64,000 bases of DNA, from the NCBI RefSeq assembly GCF_038594605.1, contig NZ_JBCFZM010000002.1:620001-684000 (forward strand), in the 5' to 3' direction. Below the pieces are notes generated by a model. The model did no database searches and was not told the origin of the DNA. It saw only the letters and a list, made by a program, of their open reading frames with translations. Both the position numbers and the translations under genes were made by a program. Below are positions 17,755 through 26,131 of the stretch, in pieces (position 1 is the first letter of the stretch; every line of letters starts with the position of its first letter). The stretch is from Alteriqipengyuania bathyomarina_B. GTDB lineage: Bacteria > Pseudomonadota > Alphaproteobacteria > Sphingomonadales > Sphingomonadaceae.

Positions 17755-18193
17755 TTTTCCTCGGAGCCTGAGCGCGCTCGCGCTGATCCCGCTGGTTGCG
17801 GCCTGCGCCACGCCCACCGTGCCAACGGCCAGTCAGCCGGGCACCGCACGCACGCCGCCGCCGCAACGACCCGTTGCGGTGCCGCCGAGCAGGCCCAAGC
17901 CCGTCACCCCCGATGGCTTCATGGCGCCGCGGGTGATGAGTGTGGCGGGGCTCGAATTCGTGATCGGCGCGCGCGCCAGCCAGCTGGAACAGACCTTCGG
18001 CCCCGCCCGGCTCGACGTGCTGGAAGGCGATGCGCGCAAGCTGCAGTTCGTGGGCGAGGCGTGCGTGCTCGACGTCTATCTCTACCCGATGAGCCCCGGC
18101 GCGGAGCCGACCGCGACCTATGTCGATGCCCGCCGCGCGAGCGATGCGCTGGATGTGGACCGGGTTGCCTGCGCCGCAGCGCTGCGGCGTTAG
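17747..18193 (+). CDS. Small hypothetical lipoprotein
   Basis: 148 aa. Signal with lipobox (VAACAT) near residue 18, then a Pro/Thr/Arg-rich linker and a compact domain of about 90 residues (GLEFVIGARASQLEQTFGPARLDVLEGDARKLQF) with a SmpA/BamE-like appearance, followed by two later cysteines. I infer an outer-membrane-anchored small protein; the exact role is unknown. Its start lies within the end of the EI24 gene. Its stop overlaps a convergent gene by 4 bases. Confidence 0.65.
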   Translation: MRNFPRSLSALALIPLVAACATPTVPTASQPGTARTPPPQRPVAVPPSRPKPVTPDGFMAPRVMSVAGLEFVIGARASQLEQTFGPARLDVLEGDARKLQFVGEACVLDVYLYPMSPGAEPTATYVDARRASDALDVDRVACAAALRR

Positions 18194-18516
18194 TCCTCGG
18201 AAAAATCGAGCGGGGCTTCGGCCCCGCCCTGCTTGGGCTGCGGGCCTTTGGGGGGAACGGCGGGCACGGCAATGCCAGCCTCTGGCGGTTTGCGGTTCGG
18301 TCGTGCGCCTTTGGGGGCGATGCCAGCCTCGCGCAGCTGATCCTGCAATGCGGCGCATTCCCGGATCAGCGCTTGCACCATCCGTTCGGAGTGCCGCAAC
18401 TGTCCGCGCAAGATGCGGATCGTCTCCACGCTGCTATCGAATTGGTCGAACGCCCCCGAGGGGCCGGAGCGATTGACACGCGGCAGAGGATCGGGCCGGG
18501 GCATGACGGCCCTCAT
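18190..18516 (-). CDS. Hypothetical protein at the end of the suf operon
   Basis: 108 aa from an ATG that overlaps the preceding stop (ATGA). The middle is an amphipathic helix, possibly coiled (VETIRILRGQLRHSERMVQALIRECAALQDQL). The C-terminal part is Pro/Lys/Gly-rich and disordered. No domain recognised. Translational coupling suggests it is expressed with the Fe-S genes, but this does not show a shared function. Confidence 0.55.
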   Translation of the reverse strand: MRAVMPRPDPLPRVNRSGPSGAFDQFDSSVETIRILRGQLRHSERMVQALIRECAALQDQLREAGIAPKGARPNRKPPEAGIAVPAVPPKGPQPKQGGAEAPLDFSED

Positions 18517-18869
18517 ACCATGAAGCTCTCGCCGCAGCCACATGCGCCCTTCGCGTTGGGGTTCTCGAACACGAAGCCGGCGGAGAAATCGTCTTCCACC
18601 CAATCCATCACGCTGCCGACGAGATAGAGCACCGAGGCGCCATCGATGTAGAAGGTGCCGCCCGGCGTTTCGATCTTCTCGTCGAAGGCCAGTTCCTCGC
18701 TCACATAGTCGACCGAATAGGCGAGGCCCGAACAGCCGCGCCGGGGGGTCGACAGCTTTACGCCGATCGCATCGTCGGGCGCCCTGGCCATCAGGTCGGC
18801 CACGCGCTGTTCGGCGGCCTCGGTGAGGGTGACGGCGGCGGGGCGGGTTCTGGTCTTGGTGTCTGCCAT
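18513..18869 (-). CDS. A-type iron-sulfur carrier (SufA/ErpA/IscA family)
   Basis: 118 aa. The three conserved cysteines of A-type carriers are visible: RRGCSGLAY in the middle and CGCGESF at the C-terminus. It probably receives Fe-S clusters from the SUF scaffold and passes them to target proteins. SufA, ErpA and IscA cannot be separated by sequence alone, and the operon context favours SufA. The start overlaps the stop of the DUF59 gene by one base (TAATG). Confidence 0.9.
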   Translation of the reverse strand: MADTKTRTRPAAVTLTEAAEQRVADLMARAPDDAIGVKLSTPRRGCSGLAYSVDYVSEELAFDEKIETPGGTFYIDGASVLYLVGSVMDWVEDDFSAGFVFENPNAKGACGCGESFMV

Positions 18870-19453
18870 TACAACATTCCTAGCTCGAGCCGCGCTTCGT
18901 CGCTCATCTTGTCGGGGCCCCAAGCGGGGTCCCACACCAGATTCACCTCGGCATCGCGCACACCGGGGACCGAGCCTGCGCGGATTTCGACTTCGGCAGG
19001 CATGGATTCGGCGACCGGGCAGTGCGGCGTGGTGAGCGTCATTGTGACCACCACGTCCTTGTCCTCGGACACCTCGACGCCGTAGATCAGACCGAGATCG
19101 TAGATATTGACCGGGATCTCAGGGTCGTAGATTTCCTTGAGCGCGGAGATAACCGCCTCTTGCAGCGCACCGCCCGCGCCCGTCTCGCCCGCGTTTTCGG
19201 GCTTTTTCTTGAGGAACCCATCGAGATAGTCGCGCTTGCGCGAGAGCTTTTCACCCGCCGATTCCGCATCGGGATCGACCGCATCCTCCACCCGGGCGCG
19301 GGGAGGTTTCGCAGGGGGTGCATCGGTCGGGATATGACTCGGCAAGGCCTGCCCCGCATTGCCTTCCGACCGCGCGATATGCGGCGGCAGGTCAGTCAGC
19401 TGGTCGCTCGGCGAAGGGGCCGCGATGTAGTCTTTCTTGTCGTCGTCGCTCAT
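18869..19453 (-). CDS. SufT-like DUF59/MIP18 protein, SUF-system maturation factor
   Basis: 194 aa from the second of two in-frame ATGs, which lies 8 bases after GAGAG; the first is at 19459. The N-terminal half is acidic and unstructured with a Pro/Ala-rich stretch. The DUF59 domain (about 95-190) includes EIYDPEIPVNIYDLGLIYGV and the TTPHCPVAESMPAE segment with the reactive cysteine. SufT proteins help mature Fe-S proteins under high demand. Its position directly after sufS and before the A-type carrier fits. Confidence 0.88.
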   Translation of the reverse strand: MSDDDKKDYIAAPSPSDQLTDLPPHIARSEGNAGQALPSHIPTDAPPAKPPRARVEDAVDPDAESAGEKLSRKRDYLDGFLKKKPENAGETGAGGALQEAVISALKEIYDPEIPVNIYDLGLIYGVEVSEDKDVVVTMTLTTPHCPVAESMPAEVEIRAGSVPGVRDAEVNLVWDPAWGPDKMSDEARLELGML

Positions 19454-19476
19454 GGTCATATCTCTCGGGCCTGATT

Positions 19477-20754
19477 TCAGGCGAAAATCTTCAGCGTGCG
19501 GTCGATGCCGCGCATCAGCGCCGCGATATCGGCTTCAGCGGAATAGATCCCGAAGCTGGCGCGGGCGGTGGCGGGCACGCCCAGGTGCTCCATCAGCGGC
19601 TGGCAGCAATGGTGCCCGGCGCGGATCGCCACGTTCTCTTCATCCAATATGGTGCCCAGATCGTGCGGGTGAACCCCCGACAGCTCGAAGGAGACGATAC
19701 CGAGCGCATCGGCTGGACCGAACACGCGCACGCCCTGGATGCGGGCGAGTTCCTCGCGCAGCTGCGCGCACAAGGCGCGCTCGTGCGCCGCGATCGTCTC
19801 GCGCCCCGCATCGTCGATGAACGTGCACGCGGCGGCAAAGGCGATCGCTTCGGTAATGGCAGGCGTGCCCGCCTCGAAACGCTGCGGCGGCGGGGCAAAC
19901 GTGGTCTCGTCGAAGCCGACCTTGTCGATCATCGCGCCGCCACCCTGCCAGGGCGGCATGCTTTCGAGCAGGTCCGCGCGGCCCCACAGCGCGCCGATCC
20001 CGGTCGGCCCGTACATCTTGTGCGCGCTCATCGCGTAGAAATCGCACCCGATCTCGCCGACATCCACCGGCAGGCGCGGCGTGGCCTGGCAGCCGTCGAG
20101 GAGCAGCTTGGCGCCGACCGAATGCGCCAGCTGAGCTGCGCGCTTCGCATCGAGGACCGAGCCGAGCACGTTGGAAACATGCGCGAAGGCGACCATCGTG
20201 TGCTCGGGCGTGAGCATCTGCTCCGCCGCGTCCAGATCGATCCGACCATCCTCGGTCAGCGGGCAGACATCGACCTGCCAGCCAGCAAGCTGCCACGGCA
20301 CGATGTTGGAGTGATGCTCCAGCTGGCTGAGCAGCACGCGGCCCTTCTTCGGGTAGGAATAAGCGACGAGGTTGATCGCCTCGGTCGCGCCGCGGGTGAA
20401 GACCAGTTCGTCCTCGCCGCCGCCGATGAAGCCCGCAACGCTGCGGCGCGCGGCTTCGTAACCCAGTGTCATCTGGGCGGAGCGGGAATAGACCCCGCGG
20501 TGGACGGTCGCATAATCCTCGCCCAGCGCGCGGGCCATCGCATCGATCACCACCCGCGGCTTCTGCGCGGTCGCCGCGCTGTCGAGGTAGTGCCACGGCT
20601 TGCGGTCGGCGGTGACGAGGCCAGGGAATTGGCCCGCTATCTCACCCTCTCCTTCTTGGGAGGGGGTCGGGGGGTGGGGCTTTTCGGCGCGAGGCTCCCC
20701 GCCCAACCCTTCCCCCTGGAGGGGTGAGGGCTTGGTGTTCGTCTCCGCGCTCAC
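19477..20754 (-). CDS. sufS: Cysteine desulfurase SufS
   Basis: 425 aa. PLP enzyme that takes sulfur from cysteine for Fe-S assembly. The PLP lysine is in SAHKMYGPTG, and the catalytic cysteine in RAGHHCCQPLMEHLG. The core aligns from about residue 43 (PGLVTADRKPWHYLDSAATAQKP). The first 40 or so residues are odd: residues about 8-37 are rich in Pro, Gly, Glu and Gln and come from a palindromic repeat translated in frame (see findings). The gene overlaps sufD by ATGA. SufE/SufU is not in the window. Confidence 0.95.
   Translation of the reverse strand: MSAETNTKPSPLQGEGLGGEPRAEKPHPPTPSQEGEGEIAGQFPGLVTADRKPWHYLDSAATAQKPRVVIDAMARALGEDYATVHRGVYSRSAQMTLGYEAARRSVAGFIGGGEDELVFTRGATEAINLVAYSYPKKGRVLLSQLEHHSNIVPWQLAGWQVDVCPLTEDGRIDLDAAEQMLTPEHTMVAFAHVSNVLGSVLDAKRAAQLAHSVGAKLLLDGCQATPRLPVDVGEIGCDFYAMSAHKMYGPTGIGALWGRADLLESMPPWQGGGAMIDKVGFDETTFAPPPQRFEAGTPAITEAIAFAAACTFIDDAGRETIAAHERALCAQLREELARIQGVRVFGPADALGIVSFELSGVHPHDLGTILDEENVAIRAGHHCCQPLMEHLGVPATARASFGIYSAEADIAALMRGIDRTLKIFA
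20644..20733. repeat. Palindromic repeat inside the sufS N-terminal codons
   Basis: On the + strand the segment begins with CACCCTCTCCTT and ends with GGAGGGGTGAGGG, with G-rich and C-rich runs in between that can pair internally. Such CCCTCACCCC/GGGGTGAGGG arms are typical of short intergenic palindromic repeats found in many copies in proteobacterial genomes. Here it lies in the open frame of sufS, without a stop or frameshift. Confidence 0.7.
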
Positions 20755-21509
20755 GCCCGCTCCTCCAGCTTGGCGAGCGCCTTTTCGAGCAACGTCTCGC
20801 GCGTGGCTTCGTCCGCCAGCTCGCGCGTCGCGTCGCCGATGAAAGCCTGCACCAGCAGGCGGCGGATCGTTTCGGGCGGCAGGCCGCGTGCGGCCATGTA
20901 GAAGCGTGCGGACTCATCCAGCTGGCCCACGGTTGCTCCATGCGCGCACTTCACGTCGTCGGCGTAGATTTCGAGTTGCGGAACGCTGTTCACGCTCGCG
21001 CCCTTTTCCAGCAGCAGACCCTTGAAGCTCTGCGCAGCATCGGTCTTCTGCGCATCGCGGGCAACGTCGATCCGGCCGAGGAAATTGCCCGTGCCCTTGC
21101 CCCAGTGGACGCTGCGCACGGTCTGGTTGCTGGTCGCATCGGGCTTCTCGTGCGCCAGCCGCGTCACGATTTCGCGCGTGGTATCGCCACCGCCAAGCGT
21201 GATGCCGCCCAGTTCGAAATGCGCGCCCTCTGCCAAGGTGACGACCACTTCCAGCCGCCCGAGCTGGCCACCGGCCACCAGCGCCGCGATTTCGGCCCGC
21301 GCGCCTTCCTCGATCGCGATCCGGAGGCGGCGCATCTGCAAGCCTTCCTCGCCATCGACGATGATAAGGTCGCGCCAGGTCTCACCCTTGGCGACCCTCA
21401 CGTCTTCCCATGCCTCGAAAGTCTCGGGCGCGCTGTCCTGCAGCGCGTCGATATCCGAATAGCGCCAGGCTTCGTCCTTGCGGGTCGGGAGGAGAATGCT
21501 GTCGGTCAT
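20751..21509 (-). CDS. sufD: SUF scaffold subunit SufD
   Basis: 252 aa. It starts LLPTRKDEAWRYSDIDAL, the usual SufD N-terminal segment, and contains the beta-helix repeats and the C-terminal CAHGATVGQLDESARFYMAARGL. It partners SufB and SufC in the SufBC2D scaffold. It is shorter than E. coli SufD (about 420 aa), but short forms are usual in Sphingomonadales, so I do not call it truncated. ATGA overlaps join it to sufC and to sufS. Confidence 0.92.
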   Translation of the reverse strand: MTDSILLPTRKDEAWRYSDIDALQDSAPETFEAWEDVRVAKGETWRDLIIVDGEEGLQMRRLRIAIEEGARAEIAALVAGGQLGRLEVVVTLAEGAHFELGGITLGGGDTTREIVTRLAHEKPDATSNQTVRSVHWGKGTGNFLGRIDVARDAQKTDAAQSFKGLLLEKGASVNSVPQLEIYADDVKCAHGATVGQLDESARFYMAARGLPPETIRRLLVQAFIGDATRELADEATRETLLEKALAKLEERA

Positions 21510-22255
21510 GCGCTCTCCATCACGGCGTCGTAGCCTTCGCGCTCGAGATCGGTCGCCAGTTCGGCCCCGCCGGTCTTTACGATGCGGCCCTTGGAGAGGA
21601 TCGAGACGTGGGTCGGCTCGACCACTTCGAGCAGGCGCTGATAGTGGGTGATCAGCAGCACGCCCTTGTCGGGGTTGCGCATGATGGAATTGATCCCGTC
21701 GCCGACCACGCGCAGCGCGTCGATGTCGAGCCCGGAATCGGTCTCGTCCAGCACCGCGAAGCAGGGATCGAGAATGCCCATCTGGACCATCTCGGCGCGC
21801 TTCTTCTCGCCGCCCGAAAAGCCGACATTCACCTGCCGCTTGAGCATCTCCATATCGAGCTTGAGCAATGCGGCCTTTTCCTTCGCCAGCTTCAGGAAAT
21901 CGCCCCCGCTCATCGCGTCCTCACCGCGTGACGTGCGCTGGGCGTTGAGCGCTTCGCGCAGGAACTGGATGTTGGAGACGCCGGGAATCTCGACCGGGTA
22001 CTGGAAGCCGAGGAACAGGCCGGCTGCAGCCCGCTCGTGCGGGTCCATCGACAGCAGGTCTTCGCCGCGGAAGAACACCTTGCCCTCGGTCACTTCGTAG
22101 CCCGGCCGCCCGCCGAGCACATAGGCAAGCGTCGACTTGCCCGCGCCGTTGGGGCCCATGATGGCATGAATCTCGCCCGCGTTCACGCTGAGCGTAAGGC
22201 CGTTGAGGATCTTGGTGCCGTCGATTTCGGCGTGGAGGTTGTCGATCTGAAGCAT
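21506..22255 (-). CDS. sufC: SUF ATPase SufC
   Basis: 249 aa. ABC-type ATPase of the SufBC2D scaffold. Walker A is GPNGAGKST (residues about 35-43), the signature is FSGGEKKRAE and Walker B is CFAVLDETDSGLD. Length is typical. It lies downstream of four small non-suf genes that separate it from sufB. Confidence 0.96.
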   Translation of the reverse strand: MLQIDNLHAEIDGTKILNGLTLSVNAGEIHAIMGPNGAGKSTLAYVLGGRPGYEVTEGKVFFRGEDLLSMDPHERAAAGLFLGFQYPVEIPGVSNIQFLREALNAQRTSRGEDAMSGGDFLKLAKEKAALLKLDMEMLKRQVNVGFSGGEKKRAEMVQMGILDPCFAVLDETDSGLDIDALRVVGDGINSIMRNPDKGVLLITHYQRLLEVVEPTHVSILSKGRIVKTGGAELATDLEREGYDAVMESA

Positions 22256-22257
22256 AT

Positions 22258-22593
22258 CTAAAGCGTTCTCAATCCAGTGAAATTTGCGATCGCTCGGGCG
22301 ATCTCGTCGTTCAGTTCACGCGTCGCGCGTTTTTCTGCACGGGCGGCGTCTTCTTCGGTCAGCCCTTGGGTTGCGGCAGCAACGCGGTTGGCGCGCACCC
22401 GCTCGATCTGCGGGGTGCAGAGCGCGCGCACGGCAATCACGGCCTCGCGCAGGCCGGTCCGGGGCGCACCCGCAGCGCCCGCCTGCAGGCATCCGCGCAG
22501 GCGCGTTTCGGCCTGCTGGGGCGAAAGCGTCTCCTGCGCCGCGGCGGGCGTGGCGAGCGCCAGAATGGCGAGCGGTGGCACCAATGTCCTCAC
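22258..22593 (-). CDS. Small secreted protein of unknown function
   Basis: 111 aa. Starts with GTG, which overlaps the preceding stop (GTGA). Signal peptide about 1-20 (ALATPAAAQ). The mature part is helical, with two cysteines (RGCLQ, ALCTP) and a charged stretch (ARAEKRATRELNDEIARAI). Function unknown. It is located between sufB and sufC but shows no Fe-S motif. Confidence 0.6.
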   Translation of the reverse strand: MRTLVPPLAILALATPAAAQETLSPQQAETRLRGCLQAGAAGAPRTGLREAVIAVRALCTPQIERVRANRVAAATQGLTEEDAARAEKRATRELNDEIARAIANFTGLRTL

Positions 22594-23117
22594 GCAGACC
22601 CCCGATTGCCAGTGGGGTGGCTGGGAGGATTGATCGCGATCAGTGTCGCGAGCAGCGCCAGCACTGCAGGGGCATAGAGCGAGACGAGGTTCTGGGTTTG
22701 CGCCGGGCCGGTGCCGCCGTCCCACGCGATGGAGGTCTGCGTCGCGAGCTGCGCGGCCCACGTCAGCCACAGCGCCAGCGCGGCCAGCGCGGCGCCAACA
22801 TGGAGCAACTCGTTGCGCTCGGCGGTGGGTTCAGGCCTGGTCGCGGCTAAAGGCGGAGCCGATTGTACAGGCGGCGCCCCGGCATCGGCGGGCGCCAGCT
22901 TCGCAAGCTTGCGCGCTTCGAGCCGGGTGCGCGTGGCGGTCCACGGAGCGGCACGGCCATTGATCGCCGCATCAAGGTCGCGGCGCAGCGTGCGCTCCAG
23001 GGGCGCGAGGCGCGGCGCGTCGGCGTTCAGCAGATCGCGAGCAAACGCCTGCATCGTCCGCAGATCGCGCGAAGCCCCGCGCAGGTCCGTATGGGCAAGT
23101 GTTTCGAGGTCATGCAT
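22590..23117 (-). CDS. Membrane protein of unknown function
   Basis: 175 aa. The N-terminal 105 residues are helical and charged (MHDLETLAHTDLRGASRDLRTM-like start), then two hydrophobic segments (about 105-125 and 143-160). The start chosen overlaps the previous stop by 8 bases. No family recognised. Part of the four-gene insertion in the suf operon. Confidence 0.55.
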   Translation of the reverse strand: MHDLETLAHTDLRGASRDLRTMQAFARDLLNADAPRLAPLERTLRRDLDAAINGRAAPWTATRTRLEARKLAKLAPADAGAPPVQSAPPLAATRPEPTAERNELLHVGAALAALALWLTWAAQLATQTSIAWDGGTGPAQTQNLVSLYAPAVLALLATLIAINPPSHPTGNRGSA

Positions 23118-23703
23118 CGCGATGGTTCCTGCCTGGGTTGGAATCGCGGGGCTTTCGGTCTCGGGGGGAGGTATTGCGGCGTGGCCCGTTGCCGTCGCGG
23201 TCGTAGCGCGGCTTGGTCTGGCGCGGGTTCTCTGCCTCGTGGCGGCGGCGCGCTTCCTTGCGGGTCGCAATGGCGGCGCGCATTTCCTGCGTCAACGTGG
23301 CGAGCACCGCGTCGATATCGGCGAGGATCGCGGCGGCGGGCACGTGGACCACGCGGATGCCGACCGCCTCCAGGCTCTTGTCGCGCCGGGTGGCGATGGC
23401 GGGCTCGACGCCCTCCTCGTCGATCAGGATGGCGAGGCCCATATTGTGCGAGTTGAAATCGACGATCGCGCTGCCGACCACCGCGAAGCGGGTGAAGGAG
23501 TAGCGCCCGAAATCGGCCTTGGAGAACTTCTCCGCCAGCGCCTTGTGCGCGGGAGAAGCATGACGGCGCATCTCGCGCGCACGATCATGCAGCGCGTCGA
23601 GGCGCTTCTCCGAGATTTCCCACCCGCGGCCCTTGCGTTTGACGGCGGGGGCCTCCGAGTCTTCGGATGCGGGGCGAAGGTTGAGGGTCTTACGTTCAGT
23701 CAT
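23110..23703 (-). CDS. DUF559-like (endonuclease-fold) domain protein
   Basis: 197 aa. Residues about 38-135 resemble the DUF559 domain of the PD-(D/E)XK-like fold: REMRRHASPAHKALAEKFSK, FGRYSFTRFAVVGSAIVDF, AILIDEEGVE and VGIRVVHVPAAAIL. The last 60 residues are Arg/Pro/Asn-rich and disordered. Catalytic competence is uncertain. Members of this family are often scattered in alphaproteobacteria with no set role. The start overlaps the preceding membrane-protein gene by 8 bases. Confidence 0.65.
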   Translation of the reverse strand: MTERKTLNLRPASEDSEAPAVKRKGRGWEISEKRLDALHDRAREMRRHASPAHKALAEKFSKADFGRYSFTRFAVVGSAIVDFNSHNMGLAILIDEEGVEPAIATRRDKSLEAVGIRVVHVPAAAILADIDAVLATLTQEMRAAIATRKEARRRHEAENPRQTKPRYDRDGNGPRRNTSPRDRKPRDSNPGRNHRDA

Positions 23704-24061
23704 TGGTTTGAGCCTGTCGCCTTGCGACGAAAATAGCAGCGAGATATCCGGCAAACGCAGCAGGAATAGAGAAAAGTGCCCATCCTCCAATGTCCTCCCA
23801 TGGGAATGGGATCGTTGATGGCGCGAGCCCTCCAACGTGAAGCATCAGCGACTGTTGCGCAGCCACCGTCAGCAAAAAGGCTATGAACGCTATCGCACTC
23901 AACCATCGATTTGCGCGAGCTAGATATCCCAGCGCGAAAGGCAAAACGATGATTCCGACGACCACGCCGAAGGTCTGAAGGTGCACCAGCAGACCAAATA
24001 TCTCGAGTTGCGGGGCGGGGCCAGGCCCGAAGCCGAATTCTGTTTGCGAGGATGCACTCAC
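23696..24061 (-). CDS. Membrane protein of unknown function
   Basis: 121 aa. Four hydrophobic segments: about 23-43, 52-70, 74-80 and 93-111. The tail is polar (VARRQAQTND). First gene of the insertion after sufB, separated from it by a palindromic repeat. No family recognised. GC is slightly lower than in the suf genes. Confidence 0.55.
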   Translation of the reverse strand: MSASSQTEFGFGPGPAPQLEIFGLLVHLQTFGVVVGIIVLPFALGYLARANRWLSAIAFIAFLLTVAAQQSLMLHVGGLAPSTIPFPWEDIGGWALFSIPAAFAGYLAAIFVARRQAQTND

Positions 24062-24092
24062 TTCACGCTCCCTGCAAACGACAATGCCCCAT

Positions 24093-24177
24093 CGTCATTG
24101 CGAGCGAAGCGAAGCAATCCAGGGCGGCTCTTGACCACTCTGGATTGCCGCGGCGACTGCGTCGCCTCGCAATGACG
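24093..24177. repeat. Intergenic palindromic repeat in the suf operon
   Basis: Ends CGTCATTGCGAG and CTCGCAATGACG are exact inverted repeats, with the inner segments GCAATCCAG and CTGGATTGC also pairing. This is the common CGTCATTGCGAG...CTCGCAATGACG type of repeat seen in several proteobacterial lineages. It lies between sufB and the small membrane-protein gene. Confidence 0.85.
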
Positions 24178-24194
24178 GGTGAGATGGGTGGTGC

Positions 24195-25688
24195 TCACCC
24201 CACGCTCCCTTCCAGCGAGATCGCCAGCAGCTTCTGCGCCTCGACCGCGAATTCCATCGGCAGCTGCTTCATCACCTCTTTCGCGAAGCCGTTGACGATC
24301 AGCGCGATCGCCGCTTCCTCGTCCAGCCCGCGCTGCTGCGCGTAGAACAGCTGGTCGTCGGAGATCTTGGAGGTGGTCGCCTCGTGCTCGATCTGCGCGG
24401 TGGGGTTCTTCACCTCGATATAGGGCACGGTATGCGCGCCGCAGCGGTCGCCCAACAGCAGCGAATCGCACTCGGTGCGGTTGCGCACGCCGTCGGCATT
24501 GGCGGCCACGCGCACGAGCCCGCGATAAGTGTTGTTGCTCTGCCCGGCGCTGATCCCCTTGGAGATGATCGTCGAGCGGCTGCCCTTGCCGTTATGGACC
24601 ATCTTGGTCCCGGTATCGGCCTGCTGGTGGTTGTTGGTGACCGCGACCGAGTAGAACTCGCCCACGGAATTCTCGCCATTCAGCACGCAGCTCGGGTACT
24701 TCCACGTAACCGCGCTGCCGGTTTCGACCTGCGTCCAGCTGATCTTGGACCGCGCGCCCTGGCACAGGCCGCGCTTGGTGACGAAATTGTAGATCCCGCC
24801 GACGCCTTCGCTGTTGCCGGGATACCAGTTCTGCACGGTCGAATACTTGATCTCGGCATCGTCCATCGCGACCAGCTCGACCACGGCGGCATGCAGCTGG
24901 TTCTCGTCGCGCATCGGCGCGGTGCAGCCTTCGAGGTAGCTGACATAGCTGCCTTTTTCGGCGACGATCAGCGTGCGTTCGAACTGGCCGGTATTCTCCG
25001 CATTGATGCGGAAATAGGTGCTCAGCTCCATCGGGCAGCGCACGCCTTCGGGGATGTAAACGAAGGTGCCGTCGCTAAAGACCGCGCTGTTGAGACAGGC
25101 GAAGTAGTTGTCCGCCTGCGGCACGACCTTGCCGAGCCATTTCTTGACCAGATCGGGATATTCGCGGATCGCTTCGGAGATCGAGCGGAAGATGACGCCC
25201 GCCCGCTCCAGCTCGTCGCGGAAGCTGGTGGCGACGCTGACGCTGTCGAACACCGCATCCACCGCGACTTTCTTCGCGCCCTTTACTCCGGCGAGAACTT
25301 CCTGCTCGCCCAGCGGAATGCCGAGCTTGTCGTAGACCCGCTTGATCTCGGGATCGAGCTCGTCGAGCGACTCCAGCTCTTCCTTCTTCTTGGGCGCGGC
25401 GTAGTAATAGGCGTCCTGATAATCGATCTCGGGATAGCCGAGCTTGGCCCAGTCGGGCTCGGTCATGGTCAGCCATTTGCGAAAAGCCTTGAGCCGCCAT
25501 TCGAGCATCCATTTCGGCTCGTTCTTCTTGGCCGAAATGAACCGGACCGTGTCTTCGTTCAGGCCCTTGGGCGCAAAATCGGTTTCGATATCCGAGTGCC
25601 AGCCGAACTCGTACTCGGCGGCTTTCGCGGCGGCTTCGCGCGCATCTGCATCCTGCTCGGGCTTGGTGAGGTCGATTGCTTCGTTCAT
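24195..25688 (-). CDS. sufB: SUF scaffold subunit SufB
   Basis: 497 aa. Core scaffold of SufBC2D, on which the Fe-S cluster is built. Recognisable blocks include GWHSDIETDFAPKGLNE, FIPEGV-type FVYIPEGVRCPMELSTYFRIN, YLEGCTAPMRDENQLHAA, and the C-terminal HEATTSKISDDQLFYAQQRGL. Length is normal. It follows the Rrf2 regulator with an ATGA overlap. Start chosen by this overlap. Confidence 0.96.
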   Translation of the reverse strand: MNEAIDLTKPEQDADAREAAAKAAEYEFGWHSDIETDFAPKGLNEDTVRFISAKKNEPKWMLEWRLKAFRKWLTMTEPDWAKLGYPEIDYQDAYYYAAPKKKEELESLDELDPEIKRVYDKLGIPLGEQEVLAGVKGAKKVAVDAVFDSVSVATSFRDELERAGVIFRSISEAIREYPDLVKKWLGKVVPQADNYFACLNSAVFSDGTFVYIPEGVRCPMELSTYFRINAENTGQFERTLIVAEKGSYVSYLEGCTAPMRDENQLHAAVVELVAMDDAEIKYSTVQNWYPGNSEGVGGIYNFVTKRGLCQGARSKISWTQVETGSAVTWKYPSCVLNGENSVGEFYSVAVTNNHQQADTGTKMVHNGKGSRSTIISKGISAGQSNNTYRGLVRVAANADGVRNRTECDSLLLGDRCGAHTVPYIEVKNPTAQIEHEATTSKISDDQLFYAQQRGLDEEAAIALIVNGFAKEVMKQLPMEFAVEAQKLLAISLEGSVG

Positions 25689-26125
25689 GCCACTTCTTTC
25701 TGCGCGCGGGTTTTGCCCGCGGTGGGAGCCTTGTTCGCGATTGTCGCCAGCGACACATCGGCCAGCGCGCCGCGTACGGCGGCGTTCACAACCGGCCAGT
25801 GCGGCTTGACGCTGCATTCGTGTTCCACCGCGCAATCGCCGGTATCGATACAGGAGACGAGCGCGATCGGGCCTTCGATCGCCTCGACGATATCGGCCAT
25901 GCTGATCGCCGCTGCCGGCCGCGCGAGCTGCAAACCGCCGCCCGCCCCGCGGGTGGAACGGAGCAGCCCGGCGGCGCTCAGCTTGCTGACGATCTTCTGC
26001 GCGGTGGGCACCGGAATGCCTGTTTCCTGCGCCAGATCGGCCGAAGACACGCGCCCGCCGCCGCACTTGCGTGCGGTCGCGGCCATGATGACGATGGCAT
26101 AATCGGCGAGGTTGCTGAGGCGCAT
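25685..26125 (-). CDS. Rrf2-family SUF operon regulator (SufR/IscR-like)
   Basis: 146 aa. Winged helix at the N-terminus (LRSNLADYA-like start, SADLAQETGIPVPTAQKIVSKLSAAGLL). Three cysteines with C-x5-C-x5-C spacing (SCIDTGDCAVEHECS) can bind a [2Fe-2S] cluster. The family senses Fe-S status and represses its own suf operon; that activity is inferred here. It is first in the operon, and a palindromic operator is visible in its promoter. Confidence 0.9.
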   Translation of the reverse strand: MRLSNLADYAIVIMAATARKCGGGRVSSADLAQETGIPVPTAQKIVSKLSAAGLLRSTRGAGGGLQLARPAAAISMADIVEAIEGPIALVSCIDTGDCAVEHECSVKPHWPVVNAAVRGALADVSLATIANKAPTAGKTRAQKEVA

Positions 26126-26131
26126 GGAATC

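Noticed and set aside
20751..21509. SufD as a truncated gene
   Set aside because: Short, but start and end motifs of the family are present; short SufD is usual in this order.
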